Assembly: GCA_002212985.1 (NCBI GenBank)
Contig: NBMY01000065.1
Location: 1-54,287, forward strand
DNA from: Sphingobacteriales bacterium TSM_CSS
GTDB lineage: Bacteria; Bacteroidota; Bacteroidia; Chitinophagales; UBA2359
Direction: 5' to 3'
Length of the DNA stretch: 54,287 nt
The notes below the pieces were generated by a model. It made no database searches. It saw only the letters and a list, made by a program, of their open reading frames with translations, and was not told the DNA's origin. This document shows, in pieces, positions 1 through 8,592 of this stretch. Position 1 is the first letter of the stretch. The number at the start of each line of letters is the position of its first letter. The position numbers and the translations under genes were made by a program.

Positions 1-76
1 TGGTATTTTTTACAAAGTTGGTACAGTGGTTGCAGGTCATGGTTTCCACTTTCAGTACTATTTTTTGTGGGCTCAT
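1..76 (-). CDS. Heavy-metal-associated (HMA) domain protein, N-terminal fragment cut by the window edge
   Basis: Reading the minus strand from an ATG at 76 gives 25 codons before the window ends. They encode a short beta strand (KIVLKVE) followed by MTCNHC, the M-x-C-x-x-C metal-binding loop of HMA domains, at residues 13-18. In this family the two cysteines bind Cu(I) or a similar soft metal. The motif sits very close to the N terminus, as in small CopZ-like chaperones and in some P-type ATPases; the fragment is too short to decide. It is divergent from the diadenylate cyclase gene at 262. The call rests on one motif in the right position. Confidence 0.65.
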   Translation of the reverse strand, partial: MSPQKIVLKVETMTCNHCTNFVKNT

Positions 77-261
77 ATACTTAGTGGGGGGTATTTAGTT
101 AAATAGAAACGTCAAAGTTAGTATTTTAGCACGGTTTTTTACCCGTGTAGCAGTGTAAATTAGCGGTAAAGGCGCCATAAAGATGTTTTTGGGGTTTTGC
201 GGGCATTAAAAACACGTATTTACATAAAAAGGTTCGTCAATAAACATTAAACAGCATTTCA

Positions 262-1056
262 TTGCCAAACAATTTAACCATAGGTTTTCTGGAAGTTGAT
301 TTCTGGGATTTGGTGGACATAGTGTTGGTGGGTTTACTCATTTTCAGGTTGTATAAACTCCTGCGGGGCACCTTGGCCTTCAATATATTAATTGGTTTGC
401 TACTGGTGTACCTTACTTCGGCGGTGGTAAACCTGTTGGAGATGAACATGTTGGCCACCATTTTGGGGCAATTTGTGAAAGCCGGGTTTATTTTGCTGGT
501 TATTTTGTTTCAGCAGGAAATACGGCGGTTTTTGTTTTACCTTGGACGGGGCAGCGGCATTGGTAAAAACCAAATATGGCAGCGTTTTTTGCGCCGAAAT
601 GCCCCCTCGCGAAAACAGGAACTGAAGGAAGAAATTATAAGAGCCATAAACAATATGGCTAACACGCGCACCGGTGGTTTGCTGGTATTTACCGATGCCT
701 CCGAAAAAAACTTTTTTTCCGGTACCGGTGTACTCATTAACGGCGAAATAAGCAGCAAACTTATTGAAAGCATTTTCGACAAGGGAAGCCCTCTGCACGA
801 CGGCGCCGTGGTAATTGCCGAAAACCGTATTGTGGCGGCAGGCTGTGTGCTGCCGGTATCTGAAAACCCCGATTTGCCCAGCCGAGTGGGTATGCGGCAC
901 CGCGCCGCCACCGGAATTACCGAAAAAATTGATGCATGGGTGATTGTTGTTTCTGAGCAAACAGGGCGCATATCGTGTGCACAAAAGGGTAAACTTAAAA
1001 TGAATATTACCCAAAGCGCCCTTTCCGAAATACTTGACAGTGTGCTGCTGGAGTAA
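262..1056 (+). CDS. cdaA: Diadenylate cyclase CdaA (c-di-AMP synthase)
   Basis: Makes cyclic di-AMP from two ATP at the inner membrane. Three hydrophobic segments (about residues 14-32, 36-58 and 64-84) are followed by a DAC (DisA_N) domain with its two signature motifs, DGA at 180-182 and RHR at 212-214. Length 264 aa is normal for CdaA. The reading frame opens after a stop at 241-243. The first usual start is TTG at 262, and ATT at 256 is the only other option, so the gene uses a non-ATG start. From general knowledge, cdaA in Bacteroidota often follows folP; here its upstream neighbour is a divergent HMA gene. No promoter matching the Bacteroidota consensus was seen. Confidence 0.93.
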   Translation: MPNNLTIGFLEVDFWDLVDIVLVGLLIFRLYKLLRGTLAFNILIGLLLVYLTSAVVNLLEMNMLATILGQFVKAGFILLVILFQQEIRRFLFYLGRGSGIGKNQIWQRFLRRNAPSRKQELKEEIIRAINNMANTRTGGLLVFTDASEKNFFSGTGVLINGEISSKLIESIFDKGSPLHDGAVVIAENRIVAAGCVLPVSENPDLPSRVGMRHRAATGITEKIDAWVIVVSEQTGRISCAQKGKLKMNITQSALSEILDSVLLE

Positions 1057-1207
1057 TTACCAATTTGCCCTTGCATTCGCATAGCATTCCTTTTCGGTTA
1101 TAAATAAAGCAGCAGTAGCAGCGCTTATACCGCTAACTTAATGCAAGGCGGGTATTGGTCGGAGAAATTATCGAACAAATGGGCAATATACTCCCGCAAA
1201 TACATTT

Positions 1208-1225
1208 TACCTAAGTACTTAGGTA
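1208..1225. repeat. 18-bp perfect palindrome
   Basis: tacctaagtacttaggta equals its own reverse complement. It could be an operator half-site pair or the remains of an inverted repeat. A separate 7-bp hairpin follows at 1235-1254. Confidence 0.7.
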
Positions 1226-1352
1226 GCACTTTTGTTAGTGATGCTCTTCACTAAATCCCTTTCATTTTACGACAAAGTCGGCAAGGGTTGGTAAAGTTCG
1301 CAATTGCTTTGCGGTTTTTGTTTGCGTTCCTTAAAGCTAATAACTTCAAATT

Positions 1353-1436
1353 GGCAACACTGCAATATGCCATAGGCCTTCACTTGCTCAGCGCCTTATT
1401 AGTACCGCTAAGGTTGATTTAAATTGCAGTATTGCC
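1353..1436. repeat. 14-bp inverted repeat, one mismatch, 56-nt spacer
   Basis: ggcaacactgcaat (1353-1366) pairs with attgcagtattgcc (1423-1436), apart from one position. The surrounding 0.7 kb has no gene. Confidence 0.55.
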
Positions 1437-1673
1437 ATTACAAGTAAGGATTTGAGCGTTTTGTACAAAACCGGCTTGGCATTAAGTTAGCAACATGGTT
1501 CAGTATCAATTTGCCACCATATTAGTTGCGGCAAACGGGGGCATTTTCTGTAGCTGGCATTCAGTGTCCATACCGTGTAGCCGTATTTTTCGGCATGGGT
1601 GCGGTTTATATACAGGCTGCATTTTACTGCGGGTTAAAATAGGGTTTTCAAAAAGCTAAGCATTAAACCGGGG

Positions 1674-1687
1674 GCAAACCGGTTTGC
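1674..1687. repeat. 14-bp perfect palindrome near the dsbD 3' end
   Basis: gcaaaccggtttgc equals its own reverse complement and lies about 60 nt past the dsbD stop. There is no T-run beside it on the dsbD strand, so it is not an obvious terminator. Confidence 0.5.
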
Positions 1688-1749
1688 GTTGAAACACATA
1701 CTACAAACAAAAACACTGCTTCGGGCAATTGTTTTAAAGCCGTCTTTGA

Positions 1750-4347
1750 TTACATTTGCCCTACGGCGGTTTTACCTGTTTTATAGTTATCCAGCCCGGT
1801 TTTAAGGAATTTGGAGTAGTCCGAAATATTAGGGGTATAGCCAACCGGGGCATTCAGCATTTCGCCGTTTGCGTTCAGCAGTACGTAGTAGGGTTGGGTA
1901 TTGGCATCAAAGCAGTGGGTTTCCACAAAACTCCATTTGTCGCCTACGGTGCGCACCCGTTGTTTTTTTTCGCCCAGCAGGTATTCAAACTGTTGTTCAT
2001 TGGGCAGAGCGGCTTTTTCGTCAACGTATAAAGATACCAAGGTATATTCGCCAATGAGGTCTGCTACATCGGGCCAAACATTTTCTTCCATTTTGCGGCA
2101 GTTTACGCAAGCCCAGCCGGTAAAATCAACCAAAATGGGCTTACCTTCTTTTTTTGCCAGGTCTATGGCTTCCTGCAGGTCTTTAATATGTGCTTCTACT
2201 TTGGCGCCTTCGCAGGTCCAGCTGTATGAAATGGGGGGCGGAAAACCGCTTACCAACGATAGTTGTTTGCAAAAAATACCGGGCACCAGATACAGGGCAA
2301 AAGCAAAAGAGGCAGCCGCCAGCGCACCTCGCGGAATGCTGAGTTTTTTTATGGGGCTGTCGTGCGGAAACTTGATGAACCCTGCCAGATAGGCAGCCAT
2401 GGCCAAAAACAGCAATATCCAAATGCCAAGAAACAACTCGCGGGGCATAAGCCACCATTGTTTTACCAAATCGGCGTTAGAGAAAAACTTAATGGCAAAT
2501 ATAAGTTCTACAAAACCCAGCACCACCTTTACCGTATTGAGCCACCCACCCGATTTTGGCAAGCTGTTGAGCCAGCCCGGAAACATGGCAAACAAGGCAA
2601 ATGGCAATGCCAATGCCATAGAAAAGCCGGTCATGCCAATGGTGGGTCCAAGGCGTTCACCGTCAACGGCGGCATCTACCAGCAGGGTTCCAATAATGGG
2701 ACCGGTGCAGGAAAAAGAGGTAAGCGCCAAAGTAAAAGCCATAAAGAAAATGCCTATGAGGCCGCCTCGGTCAGAGGCATCGGAGGCGCGGTTTACCAGC
2801 CAACTGGGCGGGTTTAGTTCAAAAAGCCCGAAAAATGAGAGGGCAAACACCACAAACAGGGCAAAAAAGGACAGGTTAAACCATGGGTCGGTAGCCAAAA
2901 TGTTGAGAGTGCTGGGTCCAAAGGCAGCGGTAACCGCAAACCCAAGCGCCACATAAATTACAATAATTGAAACGGCATAAATAATGGCATTAATAAGCCC
3001 TTTACGGCGGTTTTGGCTTCGTTTGGTGAAAAAGCTTACTGTAAGCGGCACCATAGGAAACACGCACGGGGTAAGCAATGCGGCAAAGCCGCCCAAAAAG
3101 CCCAATATAAAGGTAGTAAGCAGCGAAGTTTTTTCACCTTTGGCCGTAAGTCCGCAATGACCTAAAAGCCCTACCAGTTGTTGCATGTAGGCAGGCAGGG
3201 CGGCATCTTCATCGGTTAATTTGCCGGCGGCGGCCGGAGCGGCGTTAAAAGCAAATTCTTCGGTAGTTGGGGGCAGGCAGCGGGTATCGTCGCAGGTCAT
3301 ATATTGCAAAGAGCCGGTAACGGGTGTTTGCGGAGTTTTGAGTTTTACCTTTTGTTCAAAAGTTACCTGTTCGGAATATTTGGTAACTTTCATGTTAAAT
3401 ATTTTGTCAAAACCTTCTTTTTTATGTTCGCTGCGTTCGGTTAGTTTGTCGTTGCCCAACAACTTTACTTCGGGTCCGGGGTTAAAGGTAAACTGGGTAG
3501 GTATGGGTCCGCCTTCGGCAATATTTTGGCTGTAGAGGTACCAGCCTTTTTCAATGTTGGCGATAAATTGCAGCAGATATTCACCATTGCCTATGTCTTT
3601 TTGCTCATAACTCCATTTAACCGGGTCCACAATTTGGCTGCCTGCCAAATTAGTGTTTGTGCCGGTGTTGCTTTCGGAATTTTGTTTACCGGCATCGGCA
3701 GCAGAAGTGGTATTTTCTGTATTTTTTTTCAAATCTGCAACAGAAGTGCTGCTTCCTGTGCTGCCCGATGTGGTTTTAAGGCTTACCGTAGTTTGCGAAC
3801 TGCTGCCCGTTGCCGGCGTAACACTTCCTGTAGGGTTGCCTCCGTTGGCAGGTGGTGTTGCCGGGGCAGGTTTTGTGCCCGATGAAGCGCTTGCCAGAGA
3901 AAACTGAAAAAACTCCGACAGTTTTACACATGCCTGGTCGTTGCAAGACATGTAGTCTAACGGTATTTCTACCTCCACTTTGGGTTTTAAGACTTTTACT
4001 CTTGCTTTGAAGGTAACATGGTCGGCATATTTTTTCACATCTACTTCAAAAATAGGGTCAAACACGTTTTTCAGTTTACCCTCTTCTTCTACTTTTCCTA
4101 AGAGTTTAATGTCTTTGGCAGAATCAAAGTCAAAATAGGCGGGCAGCGGCCCTCCTTCAGGCGTGTTTTGTGAGTACAGGTACCAGCCGTTGTCTATGGT
4201 GGCATTAAAAATGAGTAAAAATTCATCTCCTTCCAATATGTCAACATCGGTTGTCCAATGTACGGGTTGCACTTGCTTTTGCTGTGCCACAGCCAAAAAA
4301 ACCGGTAACGTAAGGAGCGCCAGGAGCAGAAATAAGTTCTTTTTCAC
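1750..4347 (-). CDS. dsbD: Thiol:disulfide interchange protein DsbD with two N-terminal alpha-like domains
   Basis: Moves electrons from the cytoplasm across the inner membrane to envelope thiol proteins. Order of parts: signal peptide (about 1-21); DsbD-alpha-like domain 1 with cysteine pair CNDQAC near residue 140; a Thr/Ser/Gly/Asn-rich linker; alpha-like domain 2 with CDDTRC; a hydrophobic core of about eight segments (roughly 405-690) with conserved TPCVFPM and SCTGP motifs; and a C-terminal thioredoxin-like domain with active site CVNC. At 865 aa it is longer than E. coli DsbD because of the second alpha domain and linker. Related alpha domains occur at 41.1-43.1 kb. A promoter-like pair lies upstream at 4413-4444. 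Convergent with cdaA. Confidence 0.9.
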   Translation of the reverse strand: MKKNLFLLLALLTLPVFLAVAQQKQVQPVHWTTDVDILEGDEFLLIFNATIDNGWYLYSQNTPEGGPLPAYFDFDSAKDIKLLGKVEEEGKLKNVFDPIFEVDVKKYADHVTFKARVKVLKPKVEVEIPLDYMSCNDQACVKLSEFFQFSLASASSGTKPAPATPPANGGNPTGSVTPATGSSSQTTVSLKTTSGSTGSSTSVADLKKNTENTTSAADAGKQNSESNTGTNTNLAGSQIVDPVKWSYEQKDIGNGEYLLQFIANIEKGWYLYSQNIAEGGPIPTQFTFNPGPEVKLLGNDKLTERSEHKKEGFDKIFNMKVTKYSEQVTFEQKVKLKTPQTPVTGSLQYMTCDDTRCLPPTTEEFAFNAAPAAAGKLTDEDAALPAYMQQLVGLLGHCGLTAKGEKTSLLTTFILGFLGGFAALLTPCVFPMVPLTVSFFTKRSQNRRKGLINAIIYAVSIIVIYVALGFAVTAAFGPSTLNILATDPWFNLSFFALFVVFALSFFGLFELNPPSWLVNRASDASDRGGLIGIFFMAFTLALTSFSCTGPIIGTLLVDAAVDGERLGPTIGMTGFSMALALPFALFAMFPGWLNSLPKSGGWLNTVKVVLGFVELIFAIKFFSNADLVKQWWLMPRELFLGIWILLFLAMAAYLAGFIKFPHDSPIKKLSIPRGALAAASFAFALYLVPGIFCKQLSLVSGFPPPISYSWTCEGAKVEAHIKDLQEAIDLAKKEGKPILVDFTGWACVNCRKMEENVWPDVADLIGEYTLVSLYVDEKAALPNEQQFEYLLGEKKQRVRTVGDKWSFVETHCFDANTQPYYVLLNANGEMLNAPVGYTPNISDYSKFLKTGLDNYKTGKTAVGQM

Positions 4348-4721
4348 CTAAAATCTTTTTGTTATATACATGCTTCACACTTTGCAAACAGTGGCCTGCA
4401 ATATTTATTTCGCAAAAGTAACCATTGTTGCCGAATTTTTACAACACTTTAACGGTATTTAACGTCAAAAAGCCGTGCAAGTTCTTGCCTATGTTTGGCA
4501 GTTTGGGTAAAAGGGCGGTTGGGTTTGGGTTTTCAAAGGTTCTCTTATTTTACCCGATATTTGAGGGGCAACAGCAACAATAATTTTGTTTCCCCCATGA
4601 GTTTTAGTATATGCCCGAAACCAACTTTTTCGGGCAACACGGGCGCCGAACCAACATGCCGTTTTAAGGGTTAATAATAGGCGGAAAAGCTGCATTTAAA
4701 AAGTTATTTATTTTTAATTTC
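4348..4721. other. Divergent intergenic region dsbD / cytochrome peroxidase
   Basis: 374 bp between two divergently read genes. Apart from the dsbD promoter-like pair, nothing else was recognised. A 68-codon minus-strand frame at 4489-4695 has no family features. Confidence 0.5.
4413..4444 (-). promoter_or_regulatory. Probable dsbD promoter (Bacteroidota TTG / TAnnTTTG type)
   Basis: On the minus strand TACTTTTG (4420-4413) fits the -7 box TAnnTTTG. TTG at 4444-4442 lies 21 nt upstream, within the known spacing range for this phylum. The dsbD ATG at 4347 is about 65 nt downstream. Confidence 0.5.
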
Positions 4722-5735
4722 ATGCCAAACAACACAAAAACACTGCCGTTTTTCATTGCTGCTTTGCTGCTGGTGGCATGCAAACCCGATGAACCTTTGT
4801 TGCCCGATGAAACGCCCTATGTGCTTACCGTGCCCTACGGGTTTCCGCCGCTGCCTGTGCCCGATGACAACAAGTTAACCGCAGCAAGGGTGGCATTAGG
4901 AAAAAAACTGTTTTACGACCCTGTTTTGTCTATAGACTCTACGGTAGCCTGCGCCTCCTGTCATTTGCCGCAACTGGCATTTTCCGATACAGTGCCCATA
5001 AGCCCCGGCGTAGCGGACAGGTTGGGCTTCAGAAACTCGCCAACACTTGCCAATGTGGGCTACCTGCCCCTGCTGCTTAAAGACGGCGGCGTGGAAACCC
5101 TTGAAATACAGGTGCTTACCCCACTTACCGACCATAACGAAATGGATTTTGATATTGGCGCTGCTGCCAAAAGGCTTATGCAACACAACAACTATGTGCA
5201 AATGAGCCTGCTGGCTTATGGGCAAAACCCTTCGCCGTCGGTTATTGTAAAAGCATTGGCCGCCTTTGAACGCACTCTTTTAAGCGGAAATGCACCCGCC
5301 GACAACCCCGATACTCTTGCAGCGCTTACCGAAGCTCAACAACGGGGCAAACAAATATTTTTTGGCAACGTGGCCAAGTGCAGTCAGTGCCACAGCGGCT
5401 TTAACTATACCAACAATGCTTTTATAAACAACGGGTTGTATGAAGTATATGACGACCCCGGCCGTTTCCGCCTTACTCAAAACCCGGCCGATGTGGGCGC
5501 TTTCAGGGTGCCTACCCTGCGTAATATTGCCCTAACTCCACCTTATATGCACAACGGCAGCCTGCCTACCTTAGAGGCAGTTTTAGAGCACTACCAAAGC
5601 GGGGGCAAACAACACCCCAACAAAAGCCCCCTTATACAACCATTTACCCTTACCCCGCAACAGCGGCAAGATTTAATTGCCTTTTTGGAAGCCCTTACCG
5701 ATACTGCCTTTCTAAATAACCCACAGTTCAGGTAG
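4722..5735 (+). CDS. Di-haem cytochrome c peroxidase / MauG family lipoprotein
   Basis: A periplasmic di-haem enzyme of the CcpA/MauG family, expected to reduce H2O2 or oxidise a partner protein. There are two CxxCH haem sites: CASCH at residues 77-81 and CSQCH at 220-224. A Met in PYMHNGS, before the C terminus, is a candidate distal or axial ligand. The N terminus has a hydrophobic run ending in LLVAC, so Cys20 is probably lipidated. Length 337 aa is normal for the family. No electron-donor cytochrome gene lies beside it, so the substrate cannot be told. Lone gene on this strand, divergent from dsbD. Confidence 0.88.
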   Translation: MPNNTKTLPFFIAALLLVACKPDEPLLPDETPYVLTVPYGFPPLPVPDDNKLTAARVALGKKLFYDPVLSIDSTVACASCHLPQLAFSDTVPISPGVADRLGFRNSPTLANVGYLPLLLKDGGVETLEIQVLTPLTDHNEMDFDIGAAAKRLMQHNNYVQMSLLAYGQNPSPSVIVKALAAFERTLLSGNAPADNPDTLAALTEAQQRGKQIFFGNVAKCSQCHSGFNYTNNAFINNGLYEVYDDPGRFRLTQNPADVGAFRVPTLRNIALTPPYMHNGSLPTLEAVLEHYQSGGKQHPNKSPLIQPFTLTPQQRQDLIAFLEALTDTAFLNNPQFR

Positions 5736-6280
5736 CTTGCCGGTATTTAGTGCGCCCAAGCACAGGCATACTAAGCAAACCCCTGCCACCCCGGTACGAC
5801 CGGTTAATTTTAACCAATCCACGGTGCAAAAAGCGCCTAATACATGCCCAAAAACTGCTAAACCGTTAAAAAGGCAAAAAACTTAAAAAAAAGATTTGCG
5901 ACAAACATGAACAAAAAATCAACATAAAAAATTGATTTCGAATAACTTATAAAACAAAAATACTTTTATTTGCTTTTTTGTCAATTGTTAATATCTCACT
6001 CAGGTTTGCTAAAAGTAACATAAGCACTATCTTTGCGTCGCGCCGTAAAGCCGGTTTCAGAGGTAAAGAAATAAAAAATGCCTTTTTTGCACCATAGCAG
6101 CAAGTATTTGTAGGGTGATATAACAAGGAGTTATTTTGTTCTCTGCTTCAAAAAATGCATGGTTTACACAGCGCCCAACCAAAACAAACTATTGCAAAAC
6201 CAAATAAGAAAAGGTTGCAGCAACAAAAAAACAATGCAGCCCGCGCCCCCTATTTTTTGCAGTAAACTATTAATTATCAA
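5736..6280. other. Intergenic region upstream of the M23 peptidase
   Basis: 545 bp with no convincing gene. It becomes very AT-rich between about 5870 and 6000 and contains one clear promoter (6005-6035). The transcript would have a leader of roughly 240 nt before the next start codon. No known riboswitch was recognised in the leader. Confidence 0.55.
6005..6035 (+). promoter_or_regulatory. Promoter for the M23/LysM peptidase gene
   Basis: TTTG at 6005-6008 and TATCTTTG at 6028-6035 with a 19-nt spacer match the Bacteroidota -33/-7 consensus very well. Transcription would start near 6042. Confidence 0.7.
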
Positions 6281-7984
6281 ATGGAGGAGAACCACAACTA
6301 TCTGCCATATTTTTATTTTTTCTTTTCTTTACTTGTTTGCGTTTTAACCCTTACTTCTGCCCGCAATATTGACAACAACATGCCGGGTGCCGCTGTCGGT
6401 AGAGTGCGCTGTACGCCCGATTCGTGTTTTAATAAAACAACGGCATTGCCCACAATAACTTCGCTGGTGCAGGATACACAGGCAAATAGCTTTAAAAAAA
6501 CTGCCGCCGCCAAAATAGGACTGCTAAAGGCAAACGCAACTCCCGCCGCAAATGCCACACCCGAACAAACCAAAGCAATGGTTAACAACGCTATTGTTTA
6601 TGACCAAATGGCTGCAAAATCGGAGTGGTGGGTAAAACGCCTTATTTACGAAGTGCGCGATATTGCCTCGGTTATAATGCCCGCAGCAGAAGATACGCTG
6701 CTTGTGGCAGAAGAAACAACCCCGGCAGATACAATGGAAACCGGCAGATCTAATACCGCCGATGCCCGTATAGTGGACGGCGCACTGTATATAAACGGCG
6801 TGCTGGCATCGCCCGAAGAGCAGCAACGGCTGGGGCTGACGATACCCGGCATGCAACGGGCAAAAATTGTTGATGGAAAACTGTATATAAATGGGCAATT
6901 GGCCGATGAAAATACTGTAGCCATGGTGCAGTTTCCCGACGGGGAAATTGGCATTAACCCAAACCTGCTCAACCAACTGCCCGAAGAAACCAGTGAGGAA
7001 GAAAACTTGCGTGCTACCGCTTCGCGCAATGAAATGCCGGTTAATGCGGCAAATAACCAGCTCAATTTAACTGCAACAACTCCTGATGCACTCACTACCG
7101 AAACGGTTATTGAAGCAACAGCTACCGATGTAGTGCCTTCCGGCATTTTTAAACCGTCGGGTTCGCCGGTATCGGGCAGTATGTCTAAAGTGCTGCTGGC
7201 CGATGTATATGCCGAAGACATTCCTTGCTATGCCCACTACGATTATAATTGGAGCACTACCAACATACATGCCTACCGCTACGATTTATCTAAAATGCCC
7301 GAAACTGTAGAGTTTTTCCTAACCCACGGCTTGGGTGATGATTTTTCGATACCCGTAGGCGGTACGGTAACATCGGGGTTTGGCCCTCGTTGGGGGCGTT
7401 ATCACAACGGCGTTGACCTTGACCTTGATACCGGCGACGGGGTAAAAGCCGCCTTCGACGGGCGGGTGCGCATTGCCCAATACTCCAGCTCTTACGGATA
7501 TGTGGTAATTATTCGCCATTTTAACGGACTGGAAACCACCTACGCTCACTTATCGAAACTGTTGGTAAGCCCCAACCAAAAGGTTAAGGCCGGCGACATT
7601 ATTGCTTTGGGTGGCAGCACCGGCCGTTCTACCGGCTCGCACCTGCATTTTGAAGTGCGCTATAAAGGCCACCCGCTCGACCCTACTGAAATGATTGATT
7701 TTTCGGGCAGAAAACTGAAAAGCAATACATTTGTAGTTGACCGTCATTATTTTTCCTCGTCATCGCCTTACCTTGATGCACATGATAACAGCTATTCCCG
7801 AAACAGCTATCAGGCCGGCGGTGGTAACTCATCGGGCAGCAAAAAATATCATACCGTTAAAAAAGGCGATACCATTAGCGAAATTGCTTCGCGCTACGGT
7901 AAAGACATAAAAGATATATGCAGGCTGAACCGCATTTCGGCTAAATCAACGCTGCGAATAGGGCAAAAACTGCGCGTAAAATAA
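6281..7984 (+). CDS. Secreted M23 metallopeptidase with C-terminal LysM domain
   Basis: A predicted cell-wall endopeptidase. An N-terminal hydrophobic segment (about residues 8-27) serves as signal or anchor. Residues 164-176 and 196-208 are a tandem repeat, IVDGALYINGVLA and IVDGKLYINGQLA, a module I do not recognise. The M23 (LytM) domain spans about 355-475, with zinc ligands H375 and D379 (HNGVD) and the HLH pair 454-456; H423 is in the expected catalytic position. A LysM peptidoglycan-binding domain closes the protein (about 524-567). All catalytic residues are present, so it is probably an active DD-endopeptidase. It is monocistronic, with a long leader. Confidence 0.9.
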   Translation: MEENHNYLPYFYFFFSLLVCVLTLTSARNIDNNMPGAAVGRVRCTPDSCFNKTTALPTITSLVQDTQANSFKKTAAAKIGLLKANATPAANATPEQTKAMVNNAIVYDQMAAKSEWWVKRLIYEVRDIASVIMPAAEDTLLVAEETTPADTMETGRSNTADARIVDGALYINGVLASPEEQQRLGLTIPGMQRAKIVDGKLYINGQLADENTVAMVQFPDGEIGINPNLLNQLPEETSEEENLRATASRNEMPVNAANNQLNLTATTPDALTTETVIEATATDVVPSGIFKPSGSPVSGSMSKVLLADVYAEDIPCYAHYDYNWSTTNIHAYRYDLSKMPETVEFFLTHGLGDDFSIPVGGTVTSGFGPRWGRYHNGVDLDLDTGDGVKAAFDGRVRIAQYSSSYGYVVIIRHFNGLETTYAHLSKLLVSPNQKVKAGDIIALGGSTGRSTGSHLHFEVRYKGHPLDPTEMIDFSGRKLKSNTFVVDRHYFSSSSPYLDAHDNSYSRNSYQAGGGNSSGSKKYHTVKKGDTISEIASRYGKDIKDICRLNRISAKSTLRIGQKLRVK

Positions 7985-8137
7985 CTCCCGCAATTCTATG
8001 CCCGGTTTCTGGCCGGCCACATGCTATACCAATCACAAATTCCGGCGCGCATAATAGCAAATATAGGGTAGTAACCCAAAAGCGGTAAAGCAGCCACGCC
8101 GGACTGTATTTTACCATTTTTTACAACCATTACTGCC

Positions 8138-8566
8138 ATGAGCAACAACCCCGATACCATAATAACCGGTAATGCCCCCAAACCCGTAGGCGCATACCCG
8201 CACGCACGGCGGGTGGGCAATTTGCTGTTTTTGTCGGGCATTGGGCCACGCGATGCCAAAACCGGCACCGATATACCCGGCCTTGTAACAGATAAAAACG
8301 GCAATTTTGTTGAGTTTGACTTTGAGTCGCAATGCCACTCGGTGTTTAAAAACGTGCGGGCTGTATTGGAAGCATCGGGTTCTGACTGGGAAAAGTTAGT
8401 GGACGTTACTGTTTTTCTGGTGAATATGCAGCGCGATTTTACCGCCTTCAACCGCATTTACGCCCAGTATTTTACCGGCAACCAGCCCTGCCGCACCACG
8501 GTAGAGGTAAACTGCCTGCCCACACCCATTGCCATAGAACTGAAGTGCATTGCCACCGTTGATTAA
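8138..8566 (+). CDS. RidA / YjgF family enamine-imine deaminase-like protein
   Basis: A 142-aa single-domain protein of the RidA (YjgF/YER057c/UK114) family, which hydrolyses reactive enamine/imine intermediates. Near the C terminus PCRTTVEV supplies the conserved Arg that binds the substrate carboxylate, followed by the usual Pro-x-x-x-x-(V/I)-E-(L/I) stretch (PTPIAIEL). The long loop with GLVTDKNGNF resembles the 2-aminomuconate deaminase branch more than classical RidA; that is an inference. No kynurenine-pathway gene is nearby. Convergent with the TrpF-like gene. Confidence 0.85.
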   Translation: MSNNPDTIITGNAPKPVGAYPHARRVGNLLFLSGIGPRDAKTGTDIPGLVTDKNGNFVEFDFESQCHSVFKNVRAVLEASGSDWEKLVDVTVFLVNMQRDFTAFNRIYAQYFTGNQPCRTTVEVNCLPTPIAIELKCIATVD

Positions 8567-8592
8567 GGCGGGGGTTTGTTGCCTGTAACCGG

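Larger units (their letters stand above)
1057..1749. other. Non-coding 0.7 kb between cdaA and dsbD, rich in inverted repeats
   Basis: No convincing reading frame on either strand. It lies between the convergent 3' ends of cdaA and dsbD. It holds an 18-bp perfect palindrome (1208-1225), a 7-bp stem with 6-nt loop (1235-1254), a 14-bp inverted repeat with one mismatch (1353-1366 with 1423-1436) and a 14-bp perfect palindrome (1674-1687). It could be a decayed element or a structured RNA; neither can be settled by eye. Confidence 0.6.

Noticed and set aside
4489-4695. 68-codon minus-strand frame upstream of the cytochrome peroxidase
   Set aside because: No signal, motif or conserved look; it lies in the regulatory space between two divergent genes.
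6159-6347. 62-codon plus-strand frame in the leader of the M23 gene
   Set aside because: Overlaps the M23 start in another frame and has no protein-like composition.
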